Part shown: positions 1 to 7,775 of the stretch, in pieces | How the letters are laid out: the number at the start of each line of letters is the position of its first letter | Position numbering within the stretch: position 1 is the stretch's first letter | Assembly: GCA_016205975.1 (NCBI GenBank) | Contig: JACQSK010000015.1 | Span: forward strand, 49,505-113,504 | Source: Candidatus Uhrbacteria bacterium | Lineage (GTDB): Bacteria > Patescibacteria > ABY1 > SG8-24 > GWF2-40-263 | Direction: 5' to 3' | Length of the DNA: 64,000 bases | The notes under the pieces: generated by a model | What the model was told of the DNA's origin: nothing | Database searches by the model: none | Seen by the model: the letters and a program-made list of their open reading frames with translations, nothing else | Program-made: the position numbers and the translations under genes

Positions 1-1
1 G

Positions 2-412
2 CCCAAGAAGGTCAAACATCGCAAGTGGCACAAGGGCCGCCGTCTCGGCCGCCGCATTGCCACCACCAAGACGATGCTCGCGTTTGGATCGTTTGGTTTG
101 AAAGCGACCAGCGAGTCCTGGGTCACCTCTCGGCAGATTGAGGCCGCCCGCCGCGCCATGACGCGCGCCGTGGCCCGCGGAGGGAAAATTTGGATTCGCA
201 TTTTTCCCGATAAGCCTGTCACGACCAAGGGGTCGGAGATGCCGATGGGAAAAGGAAAAGGCGCGGTGGATCATTATGTGGCGATCGTGCGGCCCGGCAC
301 CATCATGTTTGAGATGGGCGGCATCGACGAGGCGCTCGCGCGTTCTGCCTTGACGCTCGCTTCCCACAAGCTGCCGGTCACCACCAAAATCGTGACGCGC
401 GAAGTCGTGTAA
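2..412 (+). CDS. rplP: 50S ribosomal protein L16 (uL16), 5' end outside window
   Basis: Large-subunit protein of the peptidyl-transferase and A-site region. The reading frame is open from base 2 and begins PKKVKHRKWHKGR, so only about three residues of the N-terminus are missing. The family signatures FGSFGLKA, RQIEAARRAMTRA and GKIWIRIFPDKPVT are all visible. It is the first gene here of the S10/spc ribosomal operon and is followed four bases later by L29. An ATG at 74 is internal, because homology clearly extends upstream of it. Confidence 0.97.
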   Translation, partial: PKKVKHRKWHKGRRLGRRIATTKTMLAFGSFGLKATSESWVTSRQIEAARRAMTRAVARGGKIWIRIFPDKPVTTKGSEMPMGKGKGAVDHYVAIVRPGTIMFEMGGIDEALARSALTLASHKLPVTTKIVTREVV

Positions 413-416
413 CCCT

Positions 417-617
417 ATGGATATCAAGTCGATCCGATCAAAATCTCAAGAGGTTCTCGCACAAGAACTCGCGCAAGCGCAGACGCACCTGAAGTCTCTG
501 GACTTTAAGCTTGCGGCCAACCAGTTAAAGAACGTCCGTGAGAGCCGCAAGACCAAGCGTTTGGTCGCGCGCCTGCAGACGGTGCTGCGCGAAAAGCGAA
601 ACGTCTCAACCCCATAA
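417..617 (+). CDS. rpmC: 50S ribosomal protein L29 (uL29)
   Basis: A 66-residue helical protein that lies near the peptide exit tunnel, where it helps form the docking site for trigger factor and SRP. The sequence begins MDIKSIRSKS and shows the two-helix layout and the KNVRESRKTKRLVAR segment typical of the family. It sits in the universal L16-L29-S17 order. The start follows CCT with no Shine-Dalgarno sequence, and T is at position -1. Confidence 0.95.
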   Translation: MDIKSIRSKSQEVLAQELAQAQTHLKSLDFKLAANQLKNVRESRKTKRLVARLQTVLREKRNVSTP

Positions 618-620
618 GCT

Positions 621-875
621 ATGAACAAGAAAACCATTCAACGCACGTTTACCGGAGTCGTCGTCGCCGCCAAGATGGCGAAGACGCTTGTGGTACGCGT
701 CGAGCGCACGGTCGTGCATCCCAAGTACGGGAAACGCTATGTGCAAAGCAAGAAGTTTCATGTTCATGACGAAGCACAGGCTCACAAGGCGGGGGACACG
801 GTCACCTTCCGGGCGTGCCGTCCGATTTCCAAGACGAAGTGTTGGAGGGTGTTAACCCAGCCGTCACAGAAGTAA
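621..875 (+). CDS. rpsQ: 30S ribosomal protein S17 (uS17)
   Basis: An 84-residue OB-fold primary binder of 16S rRNA. Recognised by FTGVVVAAKMAKTLVVRVER, HPKYGKRYVQSKKFHVHDE and the conserved end CRPISKTKCWRV. Length is normal for bacteria. It starts three bases after the L29 stop, in context GCTATG without a Shine-Dalgarno sequence. Confidence 0.96.
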   Translation: MNKKTIQRTFTGVVVAAKMAKTLVVRVERTVVHPKYGKRYVQSKKFHVHDEAQAHKAGDTVTFRACRPISKTKCWRVLTQPSQK

Positions 876-876
876 T

Positions 877-1248
877 ATGGTTCAACTTCGATCCATGGTC
901 AAAGTGGCAGACAACACCGGAGCCCGCAAACTGCAGGTCATTCGTGTGATTGGCGGCTATCAGCAGCGCTATGCCTTCATCGGCGACATTGTGACGGCGG
1001 CGGTGAAAGAAGCCGTGCCGCATGGCACCGTGAAGAAAAGCGATGTTGTCACCGCGGTGATGGTTCGCGCCCGCAAGGAGATTCGACGCAAGGACGGCAC
1101 CTACATCCGTTTTGACGAGAACGCGGCCGTGATCATCGATGCCAAGACCAAAGAACCAAAAGGCACGCGTATCTTCGGGCCCGTGGCTCGTGAACTGCGC
1201 GCCCTGGGTTTTGGAAAAATTATTTCATTGGCCCCCGAGGTCCTCTAG
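877..1248 (+). CDS. rplN: 50S ribosomal protein L14 (uL14)
   Basis: A 123-residue large-subunit protein that forms an intersubunit bridge and part of the landing site for silencing factor RsfS. Recognised by VQLRSMVKVADNTGARKLQ, the GDIVTAAVKEA segment and the C-terminal FGPVARELRALGFGKIISLAPEVL-type ending. Full length. Separated from S17 by one base, so the two are probably translationally coupled. Confidence 0.97.
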   Translation: MVQLRSMVKVADNTGARKLQVIRVIGGYQQRYAFIGDIVTAAVKEAVPHGTVKKSDVVTAVMVRARKEIRRKDGTYIRFDENAAVIIDAKTKEPKGTRIFGPVARELRALGFGKIISLAPEVL

Positions 1249-1253
1249 ACGCT

Positions 1254-1577
1254 ATGAAGATTAAGACAGGTGACAAAGTCCGTGTCCTCACGGGAAAAGA
1301 CAAAGGCAAGGAAGGAGCCGTCCTCCAGGTGTTCCCTGGTCTTCAGCGTGTCGTCGTGGAAGGGGTGAACAAGATGACCAAGCACTTGCGCAAAACCGGA
1401 CAACGCGCCGGACAGAAAATTGAGTTTTCTTCTCCGCTGCATGTTTCCAACGTCGCGCTCGTCTCGCCCAAGAGCGGGAAGACGGGACGCGTGGCCTACA
1501 AGAGCATCGAACAAGAAGGGAAGAAGAAACGCATTCGCGTGATTCGTAAAAAGGGCGTGGTCGAGGACATCGAGTAA
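1254..1577 (+). CDS. rplX: 50S ribosomal protein L24 (uL24)
   Basis: A 107-residue assembly-initiator protein of the large subunit. The N-terminal KOW motif is clear (KTGDKVRVLTGKDKGKEGAV), followed by VVEGVNKMTKHLRK. The C-terminus is basic (KKRIRVIRKKG). Position between L14 and L5 is canonical. Confidence 0.96.
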   Translation: MKIKTGDKVRVLTGKDKGKEGAVLQVFPGLQRVVVEGVNKMTKHLRKTGQRAGQKIEFSSPLHVSNVALVSPKSGKTGRVAYKSIEQEGKKKRIRVIRKKGVVEDIE

Positions 1578-1581
1578 TCCT

Positions 1582-2124
1582 ATGGCATTTCAAGACACCT
1601 ATCGCAAAGACGTTGTTCCCAAATTGCAAGCTGAGTTTGGGTACAAAAATATCCACGCGGTTCCGACCGTCAAGGCCGTGACGTTGAATGTGGGTCTGGG
1701 TTCGGGACTCAAGGACGCCAAGTTTTTGGAAACCGCCGAGAAAACGCTTACGCGCATCTCGGGACAAAAACCCGTCATGACCAAGTCTCGCAAGTCCATT
1801 GCCGGCTTCAAGATTCGTGAGGGGATGGTGGTGGGAATGAAGGTCACGTTGCGCGGGAAGCGGATGTGGAACTTCCTGGAGAAGCTCATCCGCGTTTCTC
1901 TGCCGCGCGTGCGGGACTTCCGAGGCCTGTCGCCGGACGCCTTTGACGGACAGGGCAACTACTCCATCGGGTTTAAAGAGCACATGGCTTTTCCAGAAAT
2001 CCGCAGCGACGAGATCGAATTGATCCACGGCCTTCAGGTCACCATCGCGACCAATGCTGGAAATGATGCCCAAGCCCGCTCTCTGCTTAAACATCTGGGA
2101 ATGCCTCTCAAGACCGAGAACTAA
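1582..2124 (+). CDS. rplE: 50S ribosomal protein L5 (uL5)
   Basis: A 180-residue 5S-rRNA-binding protein of the central protuberance. Typical elements are KAVTLNVGLGSGLKDAK, KSRKSIAGFKIREGM and FRGLSPDAFDGQGNYSIGFKE with the following EHMAFPEI. Full length. The start at 1582 follows the L24 stop by four bases in a CCTATG context. Confidence 0.97.
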   Translation: MAFQDTYRKDVVPKLQAEFGYKNIHAVPTVKAVTLNVGLGSGLKDAKFLETAEKTLTRISGQKPVMTKSRKSIAGFKIREGMVVGMKVTLRGKRMWNFLEKLIRVSLPRVRDFRGLSPDAFDGQGNYSIGFKEHMAFPEIRSDEIELIHGLQVTIATNAGNDAQARSLLKHLGMPLKTEN

Positions 2125-2125
2125 T

Positions 2126-2311
2126 ATGGCCACGTCCAATCAAATTGCCAAATCAAAAAAACGCGCCAAGTTTTCGACGCGGATCGTCCACCGTTGCTGG
2201 CGGTGCGGACGCGCGCGCGGGTATATGCGCGTGTTTGGCCTGTGCCGTATCTGTTTTCGAGAGCTCGCCAACCGCGGAGAGATCCCAGGCGTTAAAAAAT
2301 CAAGTTGGTAG
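2126..2311 (+). CDS. rpsZ: 30S ribosomal protein S14, zinc-binding type Z (uS14)
   Basis: A 61-residue short-form S14 of the 3' major domain of 16S rRNA. Two CxxC pairs (CWRC and CRIC) mark the zinc-binding type, as opposed to the roughly 100-residue zinc-free form. The ATG at 2126, one base after the L5 stop, gives MATSNQIAKSKKRAKF. A longer frame reaching back to 2054 would overlap L5 and has no homology. Confidence 0.95.
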   Translation: MATSNQIAKSKKRAKFSTRIVHRCWRCGRARGYMRVFGLCRICFRELANRGEIPGVKKSSW

Positions 2312-2329
2312 AACGACCCCACGCTTCCT

Positions 2330-2722
2330 ATGATTACGGATCCTATCTCGGACATGCTTACACGCATTCGTAACGCTCAGCTGGTTCACCTGCCTGAGAT
2401 CGTTTTGCCATACTCTAAGATCAAGTTCGCGATTGCGAAGATCCTTGAGAAGGAAGGCTACGTCGGCCAGGTGCAACAGACACAAGAGCAGAAGCGGCCC
2501 ACCCTTAAAATGGAGTTGATGTATGACGCGGGCCGGCCGAAGATTCAGATGATCGCGCGCGTCAGCCGACCGAGCCGCCGGGTCTATGCCAAGTCCAGCG
2601 ACCTGCCACGCGTGCTTTCCGATTTCGGTATCGCGATCATCTCGACGCCGAACGGCATGATGACGAATAAAGAAGCCCGAGCGCGTCACTTGGGTGGAGA
2701 AGTGATTTGCGAAATTTCCTAA
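2330..2722 (+). CDS. rpsH: 30S ribosomal protein S8 (uS8)
   Basis: A 130-residue central-domain protein. In other bacteria it binds 16S rRNA helix 21 and can repress the spc operon. The N-terminus TDPISDMLTRIRNAQ and the C-terminal GIAIISTPNGMMTNKEAR with GGEVICEIS are diagnostic. An 18-base spacer separates it from S14. Confidence 0.97.
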   Translation: MITDPISDMLTRIRNAQLVHLPEIVLPYSKIKFAIAKILEKEGYVGQVQQTQEQKRPTLKMELMYDAGRPKIQMIARVSRPSRRVYAKSSDLPRVLSDFGIAIISTPNGMMTNKEARARHLGGEVICEIS

Positions 2723-2723
2723 T

Positions 2724-3287
2724 ATGTCTCGCGTTGGAAAAAAACCTATTCTCATTCCCGCCGGCGTGGAGGTCCTCGTGGAGGGTCAGACCGTTACGGT
2801 GAAAGGCCCGAAGGCCACGCTCGCCACGCAGATCAATCACGCCGTGCGCGCGGATATCGTTCAAGGCCAAGACGGCCGTGAAGTCGTTTTCCTCGTGGAC
2901 GAGGCCATGGCTTCAGATACCAACACACGCGCGCAGTGGGGGACCGCGCGCGCAAACGTCGCCAATCTGGTGAAAGGCGTGACGACAGGATTCACGAAAA
3001 AACTGGAAGTGAACGGCGTGGGCTATCGCGTGAGCGCGTCCGCCGCTGGCCTGGTTTTAAACGTCGGCTTCTCCCACGAGGTGAAGGTCGCCATCCCGAA
3101 AGGCATCGAAGCGAGCGTGGAGGGGAACGTCATTACCCTCACGGGCGCTGATACGCAGGCCGTAGGCGAGCTTGCCGCGCAGCTGCGAGCCATCCGCAAA
3201 CCCGAACCGTATAAAGGAAAAGGCATTAAGTATGCCGATGAGGTTGTCCGTCGCAAGGCAGGCAAGACTCAGAAGGCAGGAGCATAA
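2724..3287 (+). CDS. rplF: 50S ribosomal protein L6 (uL6)
   Basis: A 187-residue protein with two tandem L6 domains near the factor-binding site. Recognised by MSRVGKKPILIPAGVEV, VNGVGYRVSASAAGLVLNVG and the C-terminal IRKPEPYKGKGIKYADE. Full length. It starts one base after the S8 stop. Confidence 0.97.
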   Translation: MSRVGKKPILIPAGVEVLVEGQTVTVKGPKATLATQINHAVRADIVQGQDGREVVFLVDEAMASDTNTRAQWGTARANVANLVKGVTTGFTKKLEVNGVGYRVSASAAGLVLNVGFSHEVKVAIPKGIEASVEGNVITLTGADTQAVGELAAQLRAIRKPEPYKGKGIKYADEVVRRKAGKTQKAGA

Positions 3288-3290
3288 CCT

Positions 3291-3647
3291 ATGAGTGGAG
3301 CCACCAAACAAAAACGACAGCACGCTGCCCTGCGCGCACACCGCACGCGTTCCCGGATTCGCGGAACGGCGGCGTGTCCGCGCCTGAGCGTGAAGCGCAG
3401 CCTGAAGCATATCTACGCACAGCTCATCGATGACGCGCGCGGCGTGACGCTTGTCAGCGCCTCAGACACAGCCGTAGAAGCCAAAGGCCGTCCGGTTGAG
3501 GTTGCCCATGCCGTAGGGAAAAGGCTCGCAGAAAAGGCCGTTGCGGCCGGAATGACTCAAGCTGTGTTTGATCGCGGGAGCTATCGTTATCACGGCCGCG
3601 TGGCCGCGATTGCCGATGGCGCGCGTGAGGGAGGACTCACCATCTAA
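3291..3647 (+). CDS. rplR: 50S ribosomal protein L18 (uL18)
   Basis: A 118-residue protein that binds 5S rRNA together with L5. The basic N-terminus (RAHRTRSRIRGTAACPRLSV), the SLKHIYAQLIDDARGVTLVSAS strand region and the C-terminal FDRGSYRYHGRVAAIADGAREGG are characteristic. It follows L6 after three bases. Confidence 0.96.
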   Translation: MSGATKQKRQHAALRAHRTRSRIRGTAACPRLSVKRSLKHIYAQLIDDARGVTLVSASDTAVEAKGRPVEVAHAVGKRLAEKAVAAGMTQAVFDRGSYRYHGRVAAIADGAREGGLTI

Positions 3648-3648
3648 T

Positions 3649-4212
3649 ATGCCAGACCCAAAATATCCATCAAAACCGGCTCGGGGAGGAGGACGCCGCG
3701 GCGGGGAAGACGACAAGCGCGGTCGCGGACGCGGGCGTGGACGCAAAAACGATGAACGAGCTCCTCGCGAGTTCGAGCAGAAGATTTTGGATCTCGCGCG
3801 CGTGACGCGCGTGACGGCGGGAGGGAAGCGCATGACGTTCCGCTGCGCGCTCATCATCGGAGACAAAAAAGGACGCGTGGGTCTTGGGATTGCCAAAGGG
3901 GCAGACGTGCAGATTGCCATTGAGAAGGCGTACAAGCAAGCCAAGAAAGACGTGCTGGTCGTCCCCATTGTCAACCAGACGCTTCCGCATCCCATTCAGG
4001 TGAAGTTCGGTTCCGCGATGATCATCTTGAAACCGGCTCCATTGGGAACAGGGCTCAAGAGCGGCGGAGCCATGCGTATGGTTCTTGAATTTGCCGGCGT
4101 CCCGAATGCCGTTTCCAAGATCGTAAACTCAAGCAACAAAATTAACATTGCTAAGGCGACGCTGGAAGCCATCCGACGTCTGCAACACGCCAAAGCGCCT
4201 GTCCGTCTATGA
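3649..4212 (+). CDS. rpsE: 30S ribosomal protein S5 (uS5)
   Basis: A 187-residue decoding-fidelity protein lining the mRNA entry channel. After a Gly/Arg/Lys-rich N-terminal tail (about residues 12-40) come the double-stranded-RNA-binding domain (VTRVTAGGKRMTFRC) and the C-terminal domain (GTGLKSGGAMRMVLEFAGV). I chose the ATG at 3649, one base after the L18 stop. The in-frame start at 3568 lies inside L18. Its stop overlaps the L15 start (ATGA). No L30 gene lies between them. Confidence 0.96.
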   Translation: MPDPKYPSKPARGGGRRGGEDDKRGRGRGRGRKNDERAPREFEQKILDLARVTRVTAGGKRMTFRCALIIGDKKGRVGLGIAKGADVQIAIEKAYKQAKKDVLVVPIVNQTLPHPIQVKFGSAMIILKPAPLGTGLKSGGAMRMVLEFAGVPNAVSKIVNSSNKINIAKATLEAIRRLQHAKAPVRL

Positions 4213-4652
4213 CCCTCTCTCTGCACACCCTGCGACCGCAAAAAGGTTCCGCGAAGTCCAAGAAGCGCGTTGGACGCGGATTAGGTTCGACGGGAACCTA
4301 TTCAGGACGAGGCGTGAAGGGTCAGAGCGCCCGCTCCGGTGTCTCCGGCCTCAAGCTCCAAGGTCTGCGCCAGATTATGCTTGCCACGCCAAAGTCGCGC
4401 GGGTTTACCAGCGGCTATGAGCGCGCACAGGCTGTGAACGTCGACGACTTGTCAAAGACGTTTAAGCCAGGCACAAAGGTCACGCCCAAGATGCTTGAGA
4501 AGGCGGGTCTCATCGGTCGCGCCACCTCGCCCGTGAAAGTTCTGGGCGGCGGCGCGATCGCGATCGCCATCACCCTTTCCGGCTGCCGCGTGTCGGCGTC
4601 GGCCAAGCAGAAGATCGAGGCCGCTGGAGGCACGATCGTTGACCGAGTATAA
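4209..4652 (+). CDS. rplO: 50S ribosomal protein L15 (uL15)
   Basis: A 147-residue late-assembly protein of the large subunit. Recognised by the N-terminal glycine-rich KSKKRVGRGLGSTGTYSGRG and the C-terminal KVLGGGAIAIAIT, SASAKQKIEAAGG segments. It overlaps the S5 stop by four bases. The gene normally found between S5 and L15, rpmD (L30), is absent. Confidence 0.96.
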   Translation: MTLSLHTLRPQKGSAKSKKRVGRGLGSTGTYSGRGVKGQSARSGVSGLKLQGLRQIMLATPKSRGFTSGYERAQAVNVDDLSKTFKPGTKVTPKMLEKAGLIGRATSPVKVLGGGAIAIAITLSGCRVSASAKQKIEAAGGTIVDRV

Positions 4653-4653
4653 T
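4648..4653 (+). promoter_or_regulatory. Candidate -10 box for secY (leaderless)
   Basis: A perfect TATAAT overlaps the last codons of rplO. Exactly eight bases separate it from the secY ATG, so a start point 7-9 bases downstream would fall on the start codon. No convincing -35 is visible. It may provide secY transcription independent of the ribosomal operon. Confidence 0.45.
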
Positions 4654-4661
4654 GGAGTGAT

Positions 4662-5924
4662 ATGAATACGCTCCTTCGCATTTGGAAAACCAAAGACATC
4701 CGCAACAGTCTCCTGTTCATTGGAGCCATGCTCGTGGTCTTCCGTCTGACGGCGCACATTCCGGTCCCCGGCGTCGATACCTCCGTGCTCGGCTCTATTT
4801 TTTCCGGCAACCAATTTTTTGGACTCCTGAATATTTTCTCAGGGGGCACGCTTGAGAACTTTTCCGTTGTGGCCATGGGGGTCATGCCCTACATCACCTC
4901 CTCCATCATCTTCCAGCTCTTGGGCATGATCTTGCCATCCGTGGAGGAGATGCAGAAGGAAGAGCAAGGACGGCAGCGGCTCAATCAGTGGACGCGCCTG
5001 GCCACAGTGCCGCTGGCGATTGTCCAGGGGTATGGACTGATTTTGCTCCTCTCCCAGCAAGGGCAGTTTTTTACCACGGCCGGCTTCCAAACCATGGCGT
5101 TTGCCATTTTGAGCATGACCGCCGGGACGATGTTCCTCATGTGGCTGGGAGAATTGATTACAGAGAAAAACATCGGTAACGGTATTTCGATCGTGATCTT
5201 GGCGGGCATTTTGGCTGGATTGCCTACGACGCTCAGCCAGTCGCTCTCCGTGTTTGACCGCAGCCAGCTGGTGACGCTTATCTTGTTTGTGGCGGCGACC
5301 GTCGTGACCGTGGTCGCGATCGTGGTGATGCACGAAGCGCAGAGGAACATCCCGGTGCAGTATGCGCGCCAGGTGCACGGCGCACGGCTCTCCGGAGCCG
5401 TGAGCTCGCACATCCCGCTGCGCCTGAACATGAGCGGCGTGATCCCCATCATCTTCGCGATCTCTATCGTCCTGTTCCCCACCGTGCTCGCGCAGTTTTT
5501 CTTGAACGCAAAGACGGAAGTCCTGCGCGCGGCGGCCAACTGGGTTTTGCAGGTCTTCCAAAACCAGATCGTCTATGGGGTGATCTACTTCGTGCTCGTG
5601 TTTTTCTTCTCCTATTTCTATACCGCCGTCATTTTCCATCCCGACCGTGTGGCCGAGAACATCCAAAAGCAAGGCGGGTTCATTCCTGGCATCCGTCCCG
5701 GCAAACAAACGGCCGAGTATCTTGGGTGGATCGTGAACCGCATCCTCCTGGTAGGTGCCACCTTCCTTGCCGTGATCGCCGTCTTGCCGCTAGTGGTCCA
5801 GAGTCTGACGGGCAACGCTGCCCTCTCGCTTGGGGGAACCTCCATCTTGATCACGGTTGCCGTGATCGTCGAGAGCGTGAAACAGATCCAGGCGCAGCTG
5901 ACGATGCGCGAGTACGAAATCTAA
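4662..5924 (+). CDS. secY: Preprotein translocase subunit SecY
   Basis: The pore-forming subunit of the Sec translocon in the inner membrane, 420 residues with ten predicted membrane helices. Recognised by the plug-proximal HIPVPGVDTSV, GVMPYITSSIIFQLL, the RLNQWTRLATVPLAIVQ region, and the cytoplasmic loops IPVQYARQVHGARL and GFIPGIRPGKQTAEYL. SecE and SecG are not in this window. Last gene of the ribosomal operon here, followed by a terminator. Confidence 0.97.
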   Translation: MNTLLRIWKTKDIRNSLLFIGAMLVVFRLTAHIPVPGVDTSVLGSIFSGNQFFGLLNIFSGGTLENFSVVAMGVMPYITSSIIFQLLGMILPSVEEMQKEEQGRQRLNQWTRLATVPLAIVQGYGLILLLSQQGQFFTTAGFQTMAFAILSMTAGTMFLMWLGELITEKNIGNGISIVILAGILAGLPTTLSQSLSVFDRSQLVTLILFVAATVVTVVAIVVMHEAQRNIPVQYARQVHGARLSGAVSSHIPLRLNMSGVIPIIFAISIVLFPTVLAQFFLNAKTEVLRAAANWVLQVFQNQIVYGVIYFVLVFFFSYFYTAVIFHPDRVAENIQKQGGFIPGIRPGKQTAEYLGWIVNRILLVGATFLAVIAVLPLVVQSLTGNAALSLGGTSILITVAVIVESVKQIQAQLTMREYEI

Positions 5925-5938
5925 TCAGGATCTCAACC

Positions 5939-5972
5939 AAAAGAGGTCGCCCTAGTCGGGTGCCTCTTTTTT
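5939..5972 (+). terminator. Rho-independent terminator after secY
   Basis: An imperfect hairpin pairs AAGAGG with CCTCTT and CCC with GGG, followed by six Ts. It closes the ribosomal-secY operon and directly abuts the adk promoter. Confidence 0.75.
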
Positions 5973-5980
5973 GATATACT
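5972..5980 (+). promoter_or_regulatory. Extended -10 promoter for adk (leaderless)
   Basis: TGATATACT reads as an extended -10 element (TGn plus TATACT). It lies directly downstream of the secY terminator and eight bases before the adk ATG, so the predicted transcript has essentially no leader. Confidence 0.55.
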
Positions 5981-5988
5981 GGCATGGT

Positions 5989-6603
5989 ATGACATACAAG
6001 ATATTGCTCATGGGACCCCAAGGGAGCGGGAAAGGCACGCAGGCCGAGAAGCTCGCCGCACATTTGGGGGTCCCCGCCTTTGGCATGGGACAGCTTCTGC
6101 GCGATGAGATCGCCAGCGGGTCGGAACTGGGGGAGAAGTTTGATGTGATTTTGAAGCGAGGCGATCTGGTCAGCGACAGGGATGCGGCAGAGATGCTCAA
6201 GCGCCGCCTCTTAAAACCCGACACCCAGAACGGCTATATCCTCGACGGCTATCCACGCAACCTCTCCCAGTACGCCGCGTTTGATTTTGACACGCCCACG
6301 CACGTCCTCGTGATCGACGTGCCGCGCGATGAATCGCTGAAGCGCTTGGGAGGACGTCTCACGTGCCGAGCCTGCAACAAGGTTGGTTCCATGGACGACG
6401 GAATCAAGCCTGGCGACCGATGTGCGTGCGGGGGAGAGTGGTACCAGCGCACGGACGACACGCCCGCGGCTATCGCGCGCCGGCTCGAGATTTATGAAAA
6501 CGACACGCAGCCGGTCATCCAAAAGTACGAGGCGCTGGTTGTTCACGTGGATGGCGTCGGATCGGTGGAAGAGGTGGCGGAGCGAATAAAAGCCGTCTTG
6601 TAA
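5989..6603 (+). CDS. adk: Adenylate kinase
   Basis: Interconverts ATP plus AMP and two ADP in the cytoplasm. The 204-residue protein has the P-loop GPQGSGKGTQ near residue 10, the DGYPRN substrate motif and a cysteine-bearing LID. The LID cysteines read CRAC then, after 15 residues, CAC (C-x2-C-x15-C-x-C). That differs from the usual C-x2-C-x16-C-x2-C/D zinc pattern, so zinc geometry may be unusual. I start at 5989 (MTYKILLMG), just after the -10 box. The upstream in-frame start at 5971 lies within the promoter. Confidence 0.95.
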   Translation: MTYKILLMGPQGSGKGTQAEKLAAHLGVPAFGMGQLLRDEIASGSELGEKFDVILKRGDLVSDRDAAEMLKRRLLKPDTQNGYILDGYPRNLSQYAAFDFDTPTHVLVIDVPRDESLKRLGGRLTCRACNKVGSMDDGIKPGDRCACGGEWYQRTDDTPAAIARRLEIYENDTQPVIQKYEALVVHVDGVGSVEEVAERIKAVL

Positions 6604-6606
6604 CGT

Positions 6607-7386
6607 ATGGCCCTTACCAAATCACAAGAGGAGATCGAGAAGATGCGCCGAGGGGGACACCTGCTTTCTCGCGCCCTGAAGGCCGCCGTCGATGCGGTCG
6701 CTCCAGGCGTGAGCTTGCGTGAGCTGGACACGATTGCCGAGCGTGTCATTGTCGAGGGCGGCGGCGAACCATCGTTCAAAGGATATCGTTCAAAACCCTC
6801 TGACGTGCCGTTTCCCAGTACGTTGTGTGTTTCTGTGAATGAAGAGATCGTCCATGGGCTTGGGAATCGTGAACGCCCATTGAAGAAAGGCGATATCGTG
6901 GGACTCGACATCGGGTGCTGGTTTGAGGGGCTGTGCACGGACATGGCCGTCACCGTCCCGGTCGGGGAGGTGAGCGATGACGCCAAGAAGTTGATCCAGG
7001 TCACAAAGGACTCCCTCATGGCGGGCGTGCGCGCCGCAAGAATCGGGGGAGAGATTAAAGACATCAGCACGGCTGTTGAGGCGTACGTGAAGCCCTACGG
7101 CTACGGCATTGTCCGCGCCCTGGTGGGCCATGGCGTTGGCCACGCCGTCCACGAAGACCCGCACGTGCCCAACTACGTGTCTGACCGCTACCCGAAGGTC
7201 GTGATCGAAGAGGGGATGTGCTTGGCCCTTGAGCCGATGCTGGGCATGGGAGGCGACTATCATGTCGAGACAGCGAAAGACGGATGGAGCATCGTGATGG
7301 CCGACGGCTCACTCGGCGGGCATTTTGAAGTCACGATCGCCGTAACAAAAAAAGGCACGGAGATTTTGACGCCTCTGCCGGTATGA
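6607..7386 (+). CDS. map: Methionine aminopeptidase, type I
   Basis: Removes the initiator methionine from nascent proteins. The 259-residue pita-bread fold carries all five metal ligands in context: GLDIG, CTDMA, GHGVGHAVHEDP, LALEPML and HFEVTI. It has no N-terminal zinc-finger extension. It lies three bases after adk, the common secY-adk-map gene order, and overlaps ruvX by four bases (ATGA). Confidence 0.96.
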   Translation: MALTKSQEEIEKMRRGGHLLSRALKAAVDAVAPGVSLRELDTIAERVIVEGGGEPSFKGYRSKPSDVPFPSTLCVSVNEEIVHGLGNRERPLKKGDIVGLDIGCWFEGLCTDMAVTVPVGEVSDDAKKLIQVTKDSLMAGVRAARIGGEIKDISTAVEAYVKPYGYGIVRALVGHGVGHAVHEDPHVPNYVSDRYPKVVIEEGMCLALEPMLGMGGDYHVETAKDGWSIVMADGSLGGHFEVTIAVTKKGTEILTPLPV

Positions 7387-7775
7387 GAATCCTCGGCGTC
7401 GATTACGGCGACAAAAAAATCGGGCTCGCATTCGGGGACTCTGTTGCGCATGTGGCTGTGCCGTTGGACGTTGTTCCCAATTTGGGCGCGGAGACGCTGC
7501 AGGTCTTTGCCAAAAAGGTCTCGGCAGAAGACATTGATCTGATCGTGGTGGGCGTGCCGTTGTCCACGGGCGCGCATCATTCATCCGTCCAGCTCGAGAA
7601 GACTCGCGCATTCATCCAAGCGCTCCAGGGTGCTGTGGCCGTGCCGGTCGTAGAGGAAGACGAGTCCTATACGAGCGCGGAGAGCATCCGGTTGCAACGC
7701 GAGGAGGGTGCGCAGGCGTATGAGGATGCGCTCTCGGCTATGCTTATCGTTCAAGCGTACTTAGAACATCTATGA
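7383..7775 (+). CDS. ruvX: Putative pre-16S rRNA nuclease / RuvX-type resolvase (YqgF family)
   Basis: A 130-residue RNase H-fold nuclease. In E. coli the YqgF family processes the 16S rRNA 5' end and has also been called a Holliday junction resolvase. The first acidic residue is in ILGVDYGDKKIGLA, the strand IDLIVVGVPLS follows, and the C-terminal acidic motif is in YEDALSAMLI. The central EDESYTSAES matches the family's DERxTT/S region. Four-base overlap with map on one side and with the next gene on the other. Confidence 0.9.
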   Translation: MRILGVDYGDKKIGLAFGDSVAHVAVPLDVVPNLGAETLQVFAKKVSAEDIDLIVVGVPLSTGAHHSSVQLEKTRAFIQALQGAVAVPVVEEDESYTSAESIRLQREEGAQAYEDALSAMLIVQAYLEHL

